A DNA stretch of 20,494 nucleotides from CAZNMF01 sp035547155 (GCA_035547155.1 DASZVJ010000164.1:1-20494), one strand, 5' to 3'. Positions 7,198 to 14,810 are shown, counted from the first letter of the stretch. The notes: generated by a model from the letters alone, not told the origin. Numbers and translations are program-made.

Positions 7198-7911
7198 TCA
7201 GTACACCCCCGGCATCATCCGCCATCTGACATGCTTGGCGTAGGCGTCGTATTCGGCTCCGAACTCGCGACGCAGGGCTCGTTCTTCGAACGGGATCGCC
7301 ACGGCCAGGTAGCACGTGCTGACGGTCGCAAACACCAGGCGCGTCGCAGTCATGTGCGGTGCGGGGAACACCATCAGCGCCCATCCGAAATACAGCGGAT
7401 GCCGCACGAACGCGTACATGCCGTCGCGGACGACGTGGTCGTGAGTCGCCGCCGGCTGTCTCAGCGCCTGCCGAATGCCGGCAAGGGAGAAGACATCGAG
7501 CTGGCGGGATGCGATCACCGTGACGACGAGGCCGGCGGTTTGCAGCGCCGTGCCAAGCGCGGCCCACGGCATCGGCATCGTCCATACGGTGCCTCCGACG
7601 GGCTGCCATGCGGCGCAGACGCCGATGAACAGCGCACTCGCGATCCAGACGTAGACGCTGCGCTCGAGCGCCGGCGACACGAGCGCCTCGACGTGACGCT
7701 TGAGGCCGGTCCGCGCGAACAGCGAGTGATGCAAGGCGAAGACGGAGAACAGCAGCACGTCGAACGCGGCTGCACCCGCGCCGCGTGCAGGCCTCGGGCT
7801 TTCGAAATCCGTCACGTATCGACTGACGCCGTACAGGAGCGAGACGACGAACGACAGCCCGCCGCCGAGCGAGAGGACGCCATCGCGCCACGAGGAAATC
7901 CGGCCGGCCAC
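7198..7911 (-). CDS. ICMT/NnrU-like membrane methyltransferase family protein
   Basis: A 237-residue integral membrane protein with about five hydrophobic helices (near 12-30, 48-62, 86-103, 117-134 and 175-207). The C-terminal motif of the isoprenylcysteine carboxyl methyltransferase / phospholipid methyltransferase group is present: RDGMYAFVRHPLYFGW (162-177, with the conserved RHP at 170-172) followed by PFEERALRREFGAEYDAY (207-224). FALHHSLFAR near residues 58-67 resembles NnrU-type proteins. These enzymes transfer methyl groups from S-adenosylmethionine to lipophilic acceptors in the membrane. The start is GTG at 7911 because TAA blocks the frame just upstream. It is divergent from the flavoprotein gene, and the two may modify the same lipid or quinone-type molecule; this is an inference. 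Confidence 0.85.
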   Translation of the reverse strand: MAGRISSWRDGVLSLGGGLSFVVSLLYGVSRYVTDFESPRPARGAGAAAFDVLLFSVFALHHSLFARTGLKRHVEALVSPALERSVYVWIASALFIGVCAAWQPVGGTVWTMPMPWAALGTALQTAGLVVTVIASRQLDVFSLAGIRQALRQPAATHDHVVRDGMYAFVRHPLYFGWALMVFPAPHMTATRLVFATVSTCYLAVAIPFEERALRREFGAEYDAYAKHVRWRMMPGVY

Positions 7912-7918
7912 CGAACCG

Positions 7919-7925
7919 TATTATA
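7919..7925. promoter_or_regulatory. Overlapping divergent -10 elements
   Basis: On the minus strand a perfect TATAAT occupies 7920-7925 and would start transcription about 7913-7914, leaving only a two- to three-base leader before the GTG at 7911. On the plus strand TATTAT at 7919-7924 (five of six) would start transcription near 7931, just before the ATG of a 25-codon ORF at 7934. No good -35 box is seen for either direction. One short AT-rich segment in a GC-rich region probably serves both genes. Confidence 0.45.
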
Positions 7926-7933
7926 AGAACGGC

Positions 7934-8011
7934 ATGTCGCGCATCCGCGTCGCGATCACGGAAATTGGCGTGCGCTGGTGCTCAACGCCGCCTGACGTGC
8001 GACGCCCATGA
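7934..8011 (+). CDS. Possible 25-codon leader ORF coupled to the flavoprotein gene
   Basis: An ATG frame of 25 codons (begins MSRIRVAITEIGVRW, ends in RRP) whose TGA stop overlaps the ATG of the flavoprotein gene as ATGA. The flavoprotein has no Shine-Dalgarno of its own, so its translation could depend on ribosomes finishing this ORF. The predicted plus-strand transcription start lies only about three bases upstream. No known peptide is recognised. It may be an uncoding coincidence in GC-rich DNA. Confidence 0.35.
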   Translation: MSRIRVAITEIGVRWCSTPPDVRRP

Positions 8012-9144
8012 TCGATGTGATCGTCGCGGGTGCCGGTCCGGCCGGATCGATTGCGGCGCTCGTGCTCGCGCGCGCCGGCGTCCGCGTGCTCATCGTCGAT
8101 CGCGAAACGTTCCCGCGTGACAAGCTCTGCGGCGACACCTTGAATCCCGGCGCCGTGCGACGACTGGCCGACCTCGGATTGACGGGTGGCGCGCTGGCCG
8201 GTGCGCTGCCGCTCTCCGGCATGCTCGTGTCTGGACCTCACGCGTCGGTGCGGACCGAGTACGGCGACGGACGAACGGGGCTCGCGATTCGCCGGTGCGA
8301 TTTGGACGCGTGGCTGCTCGAGCACGCGATTGAAGCCGGCGCGCGCTTCGCGCCTGGCTGGCGCGTTGCGGGGCCGCTGACCAGTCGTGCCGTGACAGGC
8401 GATGTCGTGCGCGGCATCGTACTGTCGCGCGTCGGTTCCGGCCGGACGCTGCGGCTGCCGGCGCAGATCACGATCGCCGCCGACGGGCGGCGTTCGACGC
8501 TCGCGCGCCACCTGGGGCTGATCCGTCCCACGCGCGCGCCGCGCCGATGGGCGTACGGCACCTACGCCGATAACGTTGGCGCCATGGGCGATGTCGGCGA
8601 GATGCACGTCCGGCATGGCTGGTACCTCGGTCTTGCGCCCATGCCCGATGGCCGCACGAATGTCTGCGTCGTGACGCCTCTGCAGCCGCGTGCGCCGGCG
8701 CCGATGGACATCATACGGCGCGCGATTGATCGCGAGCCAGCGATCGCTGCGCGGTTCGCGCGCGTGGCATGGAGCGGCGGCGTACGCGTGCTCGGCCCGC
8801 TCGCGACCGACGTCGAGCGCCTTGGCGCGCCGGGATTGCTCCTGGCAGGCGATGCGGCTGGCTTCATCGATCCGATGACTGGCGATGGGTTGCACCTGGC
8901 GATGCGGAGCGCGATGCTGGCGGCCGAGCACGCGCTGCAGGCGCTCGCGACCGGCGACGTCACGGTGGCCGTCGACGGGTTGACGCGCGCGCATCGCGCG
9001 CAGCTCGGCCCCAAGCTGCGATTCAACCGCGCCGTGCGCCGGCTGGTGGATGCGCGTGTCGCCGTCGAGGCCGCGGGCCTCGGCGCACGGTGGTTTCCCG
9101 CAGTGCTGCACCGCGCCGTGCGCTACGCGGGAGACATCGCTTGA
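8008..9144 (+). CDS. FAD-dependent oxidoreductase, geranylgeranyl reductase family
   Basis: A 378-residue flavoprotein. The N-terminal Rossmann fold shows GAGPAG at residues 8-13 and the acidic end of the second strand in LIVDRE near 28-33. KLCGDTLNPGAVRRL (39-53) is the conserved segment of the geranylgeranyl reductase/UbiH-like group. ADGRRSTLARHLGL near 157-171 is the second dinucleotide motif. GDAAGFIDPMTGDGLHLAMRSA near 281-302 binds the FAD ribityl chain. Members reduce or hydroxylate isoprenoid chains, quinones or polyketide lipids. No Shine-Dalgarno is present; the ATG overlaps the stop of a small upstream ORF. Pairing with an ICMT-type methyltransferase recalls lipid-quinone tailoring pairs such as SrsB/SrsC, but no type III polyketide synthase is in the window. 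Confidence 0.88.
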   Translation: MIDVIVAGAGPAGSIAALVLARAGVRVLIVDRETFPRDKLCGDTLNPGAVRRLADLGLTGGALAGALPLSGMLVSGPHASVRTEYGDGRTGLAIRRCDLDAWLLEHAIEAGARFAPGWRVAGPLTSRAVTGDVVRGIVLSRVGSGRTLRLPAQITIAADGRRSTLARHLGLIRPTRAPRRWAYGTYADNVGAMGDVGEMHVRHGWYLGLAPMPDGRTNVCVVTPLQPRAPAPMDIIRRAIDREPAIAARFARVAWSGGVRVLGPLATDVERLGAPGLLLAGDAAGFIDPMTGDGLHLAMRSAMLAAEHALQALATGDVTVAVDGLTRAHRAQLGPKLRFNRAVRRLVDARVAVEAAGLGARWFPAVLHRAVRYAGDIA

Positions 9145-9221
9145 GCGCCGTGGCGTTCACGACGGCCGATCCTGGAGTCCACGCTTGCCGAGCCTGAGCA
9201 CGCGTGTCACGACAACGCACA

Positions 9222-10220
9222 TCAGCCCTGGTGCAGACCGAGCTGCGCGGCGCGGACGCGCGCAAGCTCCTCGTACTGATCCGTCGCCAGGAAATCCACC
9301 TTGGCGTCGATGGCCGCCTTCCAGCGCGTGAGCACCGCAGCGGCGCTGCCGAAGTTGTAGCCGCCGGCGGGCTTTCCGTCTTCGCCGTTGAGCGTGTAGA
9401 AGCGAATCCACAGGTGCATCTCGTGCGCACGTACGACGAGCGCGCGCAGCCGCGCCTCGTCCGCCGTCGTCCAGTCGCCGGCATGGCCCTGACCGCCGGC
9501 TTCCACCACGGCCCACGGAAAGTTCACCCAGCGGCGGTAATTCGTCGCGTTCACCGGAATCAGCGTCTCCGCGCTGACCGTCGCGGCATTGGCGGCCTTC
9601 TCCTGCGTCGTCGCGCCGGGAATCTGGGCGTCGCGAATCGAGCCGAAGAGCAGCAGCTTTTCGCCGACCGGCACGTCGTCGTGGAAGTCCACCTGCTGCT
9701 GAGCGTTGTTCTCGGTCAGCACGAGCACCGGACCGACGGTGAACGGCGCCGGAACGTCGGGCGTCGCCGTCCGAGGAGCGGTCGTCAACCATGCCTCGTA
9801 CTTGTGCAGCAGCGCCAACACGAACTTGTGGTGCTCGGGCTCGTTCGTCTTGAAGTCGAAGTGGAGGATCAGGATCGGCCAGGTCGCGCGATTGTCTTCT
9901 TTGAGCGCCTTCTCGACGATTGGCTTCACCTTGTCGAAGAAATACGTCTCGAGGTCTGGCGCGGTCTTGACATCCTCGCCGCCGTGCGAGACCACTGACC
10001 GGCCCTGATACCAGTTGAGATCTTCCTCGATGGAAATTGGCAGCGGCTGCTCGAGCGCGCGATCGATCTCGTCGTGGTTGTAGCAGTTGTGGGCGTCGAG
10101 CCACACGCGCTCGCCCGGTGCGAAGTGGGACGAGGCCTGACGCTGCGCAATCAGAGTAACGGTGGCGGCGGCGGCAGCGGCGACGGCGGCCATACGCCGC
10201 CAGGAAAGTGATGTCGACAT
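9222..10220 (-). CDS. Secreted PI-PLC-like phosphodiesterase domain protein
   Basis: A 332-residue exported protein. The frame is open further upstream, but the ATG at 10220 gives a normal signal peptide (SWRRM then an Ala-rich core, about residues 1-26). The catalytic region resembles the PI-PLC/GDPD-like TIM barrel: LDAHNCYNHDEI with H44, IEEDLNWYQG with acidic residues 65-67 as probable metal ligands, and VVSHGGED with H79. Further features are LETYFFDKVKPIVE, LILHFDFK, and a C-terminal WIRFYTLNG and VDFLATDQYEEL. This is the pattern of glycerophosphodiesterase / phosphoinositide phospholipase C-like proteins (AIM6-like group). Substrate is unknown, probably a phosphodiester outside the cytoplasm. 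It is last of three minus-strand genes and overlaps the previous one by 70 bases. Confidence 0.8.
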   Translation of the reverse strand: MSTSLSWRRMAAVAAAAAATVTLIAQRQASSHFAPGERVWLDAHNCYNHDEIDRALEQPLPISIEEDLNWYQGRSVVSHGGEDVKTAPDLETYFFDKVKPIVEKALKEDNRATWPILILHFDFKTNEPEHHKFVLALLHKYEAWLTTAPRTATPDVPAPFTVGPVLVLTENNAQQQVDFHDDVPVGEKLLLFGSIRDAQIPGATTQEKAANAATVSAETLIPVNATNYRRWVNFPWAVVEAGGQGHAGDWTTADEARLRALVVRAHEMHLWIRFYTLNGEDGKPAGGYNFGSAAAVLTRWKAAIDAKVDFLATDQYEELARVRAAQLGLHQG

Positions 10221-11095
10221 GCGGTCACGATACTCGTCGCGTGTGACGCCGGCGTCAACATCGGAAGGCCACCCGCACATCGGACGAGGCGCCACGCGCC
10301 TTCGGCGCCGGTCACCTTGCGCGCGATCGCCAGGATCGCCAGCACGACAAGACTGAGCACACCGATCTGCACGATCTCGAACGGCCACAAATTGTGCGAC
10401 GTGGGATCGCGCGCGACGTCGAACACGATGCGCAGCACGACGAACGCGATCGGGGCGACCGCGACGAGCGAGGCATACCGCCAGCCGCCCTGCCAGCGCC
10501 GCAGCGCGCGGATCGGCATGACGACGCCGCCGATCCCGATGGCGGCCACCACCAGCATGAATCCGCCGAAGAAGGCAAAGTCGCCGATCGTGCTGCCGCC
10601 GCTCGGCGCGCGCTGACGCGCTTCGTAATCACGGCGTTCGCTCTCCGCAGCCTGACGCTTCATTGCGACGACCCACGCCGGCTCGGCGCCGACCGCCGGC
10701 GTCGTACTGCCGATGACGTGCACGTGCAGCGTCGCGAGCACGGGCGTCCGCTCGTAGCTGCCGTCACCGACCTTGATCTGCACTTCGTCCACTTCGACGC
10801 CGGGCTTCGACAGAAAGAACCAGCCGAACGCCTCGCCGACACCGGTGTACTCGCCTGAGGTGTTGCTCCCGGCATTGGCTGGTTTGCCGTGGAAATACGG
10901 ATTGACCCAGATGTGGACGGGCGTGTCCGTGCTGTACGCGATGCGCACGTAGTAGGACTGATTCAATCCCAGCGTGATCTCGTCGCCGGACGGATACGTC
11001 GCGAGCACGGTGACCGTGGTCTCCGCGTACGCACGTCCAGCCCACAACAAACAGACGGCAGCGATCGTCAGCCGCGCCACCGCGCGCAGTCGCAT
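10151..11095 (-). CDS. Uncharacterised exported protein with three C-terminal membrane helices
   Basis: I do not recognise this 314-residue protein. A signal peptide (about 1-24, ending AYA|E) is followed by an extracytoplasmic beta-rich region of about 140 residues (VTVLATYPSGDEITLGLNQ; a YYVRIAYSTDTPVHIW strand). A charged linker follows (AAESERRDYEARQR), and then three hydrophobic helices near 174-194, 208-226 and 239-258. The tail is proline-rich (PPSPLPPPPPLL) and comes from the 70 bases that also encode the phosphodiesterase signal peptide in another frame. The start is fixed by GGGAGA seven bases before ATG 11095. A longer frame from TTG 11203 would overlap the upstream stop but spoil the signal peptide. 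It is the middle gene of a likely operon. Confidence 0.72.
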   Translation of the reverse strand: MRLRAVARLTIAAVCLLWAGRAYAETTVTVLATYPSGDEITLGLNQSYYVRIAYSTDTPVHIWVNPYFHGKPANAGSNTSGEYTGVGEAFGWFFLSKPGVEVDEVQIKVGDGSYERTPVLATLHVHVIGSTTPAVGAEPAWVVAMKRQAAESERRDYEARQRAPSGGSTIGDFAFFGGFMLVVAAIGIGGVVMPIRALRRWQGGWRYASLVAVAPIAFVVLRIVFDVARDPTSHNLWPFEIVQIGVLSLVVLAILAIARKVTGAEGAWRLVRCAGGLPMLTPASHATSIVTACRHHFPGGVWPPSPLPPPPPLL

Positions 11096-11102
11096 CGTGC
11101 GT

Positions 11103-11108
11103 TCTCCC
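11103..11108 (-). promoter_or_regulatory. Ribosome binding site that sets the start at 11095
   Basis: On the minus strand GGGAGA is placed seven bases before the ATG at 11095, directly ahead of the signal peptide. It favours this start over the TTG at 11203, which touches the stop of the upstream gene. Confidence 0.65.
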
Positions 11109-11199
11109 ATCGCGTATTCGGCTGGAGAGGCGTCTGCCGCAGTGACGTCAGGCACATCGGCGCGCAGCACCGCGAACCACTGTGACGAAACGTGCCGGC

Positions 11200-12363
11200 T
11201 CAATGCATCGCCGCGAATAACGTCTTAACGATCTCCGCGAGCGGAATGGTGGTCGTGAGCGCGGGCAACAGCGGCAGTGCGGCGGCCAGGAGCAGCACCA
11301 CGAGCGTCTGCCTGCGACATGGATAGACGACCATCCCGTCGACGTTCTTGAACCCGCTCGAGATGTCCGCGAGCGAGCTCACGTCCGGCGTGCCCAACAG
11401 ATCGCCCGCGTGCGCCGCCGGATCGGTCGTCCACTTCTCGCGGAACTGCAACGAATGCAAGTGCTGGAGCGATCCGTAGACGCGCATGCCGTAGCGGCGC
11501 TCGCGTATGAGCTGCGGCACGAACACCACGAGCGGCAGCGCGCCCACCGCCACGTTGATCACGGCGAATGCGATCGCCGGCCACGTGAAGGCGTCGAGCG
11601 CCGTCCGCGCCACGAGCACCTGCGTGCGCCAGTTCGCGCCGATCACGGCCGACGACGCCGCGATCGCCGGCACGAGCGCCACGGGCACGTCCGCGAGAAA
11701 TCCGAGGCCTCCCGTACAGTCGCCATTCGTGGCGTCGAGGTGCAGGGGCAGCCGCGAGATCTGCGCGAGCACGCGCGCCCAGATCGCCCACTTCCATGCC
11801 GTGACGGCCAGCAAGATGAGAAACAGCGGCTGCGTGACGAGCAACGAATAGCTTCCTGCGGGCGTGAGCGCGCCGCGTCCGGCGTCGATCGACCAGCTCG
11901 TGAGCACCCACGTCTTCGACACCGACAGATACCCGGCTTCCGCGTAGACGGCGATGGCGATGATCAGCTCCGGCAGCGTCGCGTCGCGGAGCCGGCGCGC
12001 GCGCCGCATGATCGCGACGAAGCGATCGAGCGTGTCGCGCCCGACGAGGTTCGCGTCGGCGAAATGAAGCGCCATGTCGTGGAACCGGATGTCCATCACG
12101 ATCTGACCGACGAGCAGCAGCGGCACCGCGATGAACACGCGCGCCCAGACGCGATAGTCGGCGAGCACGGCTCGTACGTCCGCCCATCCGCCGTGGACGG
12201 CCGCAAGGATCAGCAGCGGCAGCCAGGCGATTGCGATGACGAACAACAGCCGACGATGCAGATCCCAGGTCCGCGGTCGAATCAGGCCGGCCTTTTCCTG
12301 AATCCAATAGAGCGCTCCCCCGCGAATGAGGGAAATCGCGATGTCCGGTGGGGATTCATTCAC
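11200..12363 (-). CDS. Uncharacterised polytopic membrane protein
   Basis: A 387-residue integral membrane protein with about seven hydrophobic stretches: LLFVIAIAWLPLLILAAV near 39-56, FIAVPLLLVGQIVM near 77-90, LPELIIAIAVYAEAGYL, LLVTQPLFLILLAVTAWKWA, VPVALVPAIAASSAVIG, PAIAFAVINVAVGALPLVVF and, at the end, LVVLLLAAALPLLPALT. A soluble loop before the last helix contains GDLLGTPDVSSLADISSGF. No catalytic motif or named family is recognised. The start ATG at 12363 begins MNESPPDIAI. It is followed by the exported membrane protein and the PI-PLC-like enzyme on the same strand, so a shared envelope or lipid-related role is possible. That is an inference from order only. Confidence 0.75.
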   Translation of the reverse strand: MNESPPDIAISLIRGGALYWIQEKAGLIRPRTWDLHRRLLFVIAIAWLPLLILAAVHGGWADVRAVLADYRVWARVFIAVPLLLVGQIVMDIRFHDMALHFADANLVGRDTLDRFVAIMRRARRLRDATLPELIIAIAVYAEAGYLSVSKTWVLTSWSIDAGRGALTPAGSYSLLVTQPLFLILLAVTAWKWAIWARVLAQISRLPLHLDATNGDCTGGLGFLADVPVALVPAIAASSAVIGANWRTQVLVARTALDAFTWPAIAFAVINVAVGALPLVVFVPQLIRERRYGMRVYGSLQHLHSLQFREKWTTDPAAHAGDLLGTPDVSSLADISSGFKNVDGMVVYPCRRQTLVVLLLAAALPLLPALTTTIPLAEIVKTLFAAMH

Positions 12364-12501
12364 TGCGGCTCGGCAGCCACGTCAGGCTGCAAACGACATT
12401 CCAGACAAGGCGCCGTGCGTCGGCGACGACGCGACGTCGATCGTCCGTTGAATGTGCGGTGAGCCTCGACGTCCCGTGGCCCGCGAAGACGCGGGAATAA
12501 A

Positions 12502-12546
12502 CGCAGATGCCGACGATATTGTCCCGTTACGCGAACGGCATCTGCG
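12502..12546. promoter_or_regulatory. Perfect 11-base inverted repeat in a divergent promoter region
   Basis: CGCAGATGCCG (12502-12512) and CGGCATCTGCG (12536-12546) are exact reverse complements separated by 23 bases; the loop contains a smaller stem CCGTT/AACGG (12524-12538). It lies between the divergent membrane-protein and dehydrogenase genes, just before a TATACT -10-like box (12563-12568). It could be an operator for a dimeric regulator or an RNA hairpin; which is not known. Confidence 0.5.
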
Positions 12547-12600
12547 CGCCGGGATCTGGCGATATACTCTCGCCCCTCGCGTCGTCCACCCCCGTCTGTC

Positions 12601-12606
12601 AGGAGG
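12601..12606 (+). promoter_or_regulatory. Consensus ribosome binding site of the dehydrogenase-like gene
   Basis: A full AGGAGG stands six bases before ATG 12613, the strongest Shine-Dalgarno in the window. Together with the TATACT box at 12563-12568 it suggests efficient expression and settles the start codon. Confidence 0.8.
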
Positions 12607-12612
12607 CGTTTT

Positions 12613-13788
12613 ATGGGAATTCCGGCTCCCTCGGTTCTCACGCAATCGCTCCTCGATCGGTGCCGCGAGCGCGCACCGCGATACGACCGCGACAACTGTT
12701 TCTTTCAGGACGACTTCGACGATCTGAAAGCCGCGGGCTATCTGAACATGGCGATTCCCGTCGAATTCGGCGGGCTCGGCATGAGCCTCGCGCAGGTCAG
12801 CCGCGTCACGCGCGAGCTCGCGCAATACGCGCCGCCGACGGCGCTTGCGCTGAACATGCACAACTACTGGGTGGGCGACGCGGCCGACGCGTGGCGCCAC
12901 GGCGACAAGAGCGTCGAGTGGATTCTCCGCGAGGCCGCGGCCGGCGAGATCTTCGCCGCGGGCCACGCCGAGCATGGCAACGACATTCCGGGATTGCTGT
13001 CGACGACGAGAGCCGAGCGCGTGGATGGCGGCTACCGCTTCTACGGCCGCAAGGCGTTCGGCAGTCTCACGCCGGTGTGGACGCGCCTCGGCATGCACGG
13101 GATGGACGCCAGCAATCCGTCCGCGCCCAAGGTCGTGCACGCGTTCATGCCGCGCGACACGACGGGATTCTCGGTGAAGGACACCTGGGACGTGCTCGGC
13201 ATGCGCGCGACGCGCAGCGACGACACCGTGCTCGACGGCGCATTCGTGCCGGACAAGTACATCGCGCGTGTCATCCCGGCCGGCGTCGCCGGCGTGGATC
13301 ACTTCATCATCGGCTTCTTCACGTGGGGCCTGGTCGGCTTCGCCAACGTGTACTACGGCATCGGCCTGCGCATCCGCGACGTGCTCATCGAGCAGCTCAA
13401 GACGAAGACGTCGATCGCGCTGACGCGGCCGATGATCTATCACCCCGAAATCCAGCACGGCATCGCGGAGATCGTGATGGAGCTCGAAGCGATCGGTCCG
13501 CACGTCGAGGCGATCGCGAACGACTGGAGCGAAGGCCGCGTCGGACCAGACTGGTTCATGCGGCTCGTCGCGATGAAGCACAAGACGGTCGACGCGGTGT
13601 TCCGCATCGCCGATCGCGCGCTCGATCTGTCGGGCGGCTTCGGCATGTTCAAGAAGAGCGAGCTGGAGCGTCTGTTCCGTGACTCGCGTGCCGGCAAGTT
13701 TCATCCGGCCAATCCGCTGCTGACGCACGAGATCGTCGGCAAGATCGCGCTCGGCATCAATCCGGACGAGCAGCCGCGCTGGGGCTAG
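12613..13788 (+). CDS. Acyl-CoA dehydrogenase-fold flavoprotein
   Basis: A 391-residue cytoplasmic protein. The N-terminal helical domain ends with the family signature AIPVEFGGLGMSLAQ near residues 47-61. The central beta-domain has AGHAEHGND and YRFYGRKAFGSLTPVW. Then comes DTWDVLGMRATRSDDTVLDGAFVP near 193-216. The C-terminal helical domain ends with ALDLSGGFGMFKKSELERLFRDSRAG, equivalent to the usual LGGxGY...ERLxRDAR. The catalytic Glu that normally follows (YEGT) is replaced by KFHPANP. This is the pattern of the DszC/HpaH-like monooxygenase branch rather than a true beta-oxidation enzyme. The function may therefore be oxidation or monooxygenation of an unknown substrate. Only two bases separate it from the convergent HAD gene. 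Confidence 0.85.
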   Translation: MGIPAPSVLTQSLLDRCRERAPRYDRDNCFFQDDFDDLKAAGYLNMAIPVEFGGLGMSLAQVSRVTRELAQYAPPTALALNMHNYWVGDAADAWRHGDKSVEWILREAAAGEIFAAGHAEHGNDIPGLLSTTRAERVDGGYRFYGRKAFGSLTPVWTRLGMHGMDASNPSAPKVVHAFMPRDTTGFSVKDTWDVLGMRATRSDDTVLDGAFVPDKYIARVIPAGVAGVDHFIIGFFTWGLVGFANVYYGIGLRIRDVLIEQLKTKTSIALTRPMIYHPEIQHGIAEIVMELEAIGPHVEAIANDWSEGRVGPDWFMRLVAMKHKTVDAVFRIADRALDLSGGFGMFKKSELERLFRDSRAGKFHPANPLLTHEIVGKIALGINPDEQPRWG

Positions 13789-13790
13789 CT

Positions 13791-14810
13791 TCAGTTCGTC
13801 AACGGCGGGAACACCGTCTTCCAGTCGTCGCGCATGCTGACGACGGTCCAGCCTTTGGCGACGGCTTCGTCCCATCCCGCGTTGAACTGCTGCAGCTTGT
13901 CCGCGCGGTCGTACGCGAACTCGCGCGCGGCATCGTCGTGGTGCACGAACAGCGCGAAGCGCGCGCCGCGGCCCGACGCCGCCCACTCGAGCATCTGCAG
14001 GTCGCCGTCCGAGTTGCCGAACGCGGCAATCGGCCGGCGGCCGATGCGGCTCTGAATGCCGACGGGCTTGCCGTCCTTGTCGTTGATCAGATCGACCTGC
14101 GGCAGCTTCAGCAACACGGGCACGCCGTTCCGCTCTTCGAATTTCAGCTTGCCGGCGCTGCCGATGACCTGCTCGGGCGGAATGCCATAGACGCGCTCCG
14201 TCCACGGACGCATGAACTCGACGCCGCCGCCGGAGACGATGAACGTCTTGAAGCCGTTCGCCCGGAAATAGCTCAACAGCTCGAGCATCGGCTGATAGAC
14301 CATCTCCGTGTACAGCCGCTTCGTCTGCGGATGCCTCGCCGACGCGATCCACTCGCGCACGGCATCCGCGAACTCATCCGTCGTCATCCCGGCGTGTGTG
14401 GCAGCTACGATCTGCAGGACGCCCTGTTCGCCTGACGCTGCGACGCGCGCCATGTCGCCGTTCAGCACCGACGCGAACGGCTCCTTGCGGCGCCACTCCG
14501 GATGCTGCGGCGCCATCGCTTTGATGCGATCGAACGCGAAGATCACCTGAAACGGCACCGGCTTCTCGGCCCACAACGTGCCGTCGTTGTCGAACGTCGC
14601 AATGCGCTCGGACACGGGCACGAAGTCCGGCCCGCCGGCTTTCGTCACGCGATCGACGAACGCGACGATCGCGCGCCTGGCCGCGCCGTCGTTCCACGAT
14701 GCGAGCACATCGACTGATGCGGTTGCAGCCGCCGATGCCGCAGGCGGTGACGATGGCCGGCTGCACGCCGGCATTGCGACGACGATGAGGAGCACGAGAA
14801 GACGTCTCAT
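13791..14810 (-). CDS. HAD-superfamily hydrolase, probable periplasmic lipoprotein
   Basis: A 339-residue phosphatase-like protein. Residues 1-16 look like a lipoprotein signal (hydrophobic core then MPAC, C16 the likely lipid anchor), followed by a Ser/Pro/Ala-rich linker. HAD motif I is FDNDGTLW with nucleophile D74 and acid/base D76. Motif II is the Ser of FIVSGGG at S193. A lysine in the GKLKFEERNG region near 220-224 could serve motif III. Motif IV is GNSDGDLQM at 265-273. This resembles the PSP-like HAD group; an exported phosphomonoesterase is likely. The frame is open to 14879, but GGAG placed five bases before ATG 14810 and the lipobox favour that start. It converges with the dehydrogenase-like gene. 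Confidence 0.85.
   Translation of the reverse strand: MRRLLVLLIVVAMPACSRPSSPPAASAAATASVDVLASWNDGAARRAIVAFVDRVTKAGGPDFVPVSERIATFDNDGTLWAEKPVPFQVIFAFDRIKAMAPQHPEWRRKEPFASVLNGDMARVAASGEQGVLQIVAATHAGMTTDEFADAVREWIASARHPQTKRLYTEMVYQPMLELLSYFRANGFKTFIVSGGGVEFMRPWTERVYGIPPEQVIGSAGKLKFEERNGVPVLLKLPQVDLINDKDGKPVGIQSRIGRRPIAAFGNSDGDLQMLEWAASGRGARFALFVHHDDAAREFAYDRADKLQQFNAGWDEAVAKGWTVVSMRDDWKTVFPPLTN

Noticed and set aside
10221..10388. Upstream extension of the phosphodiesterase frame
   Set aside because: It would add 56 charged residues before a good signal peptide and overlap the upstream gene further.
12382..14352. A 656-codon minus-strand frame across the dehydrogenase-like and HAD genes
   Set aside because: It runs through two well-supported genes in the wrong frame and has no recognisable domain.
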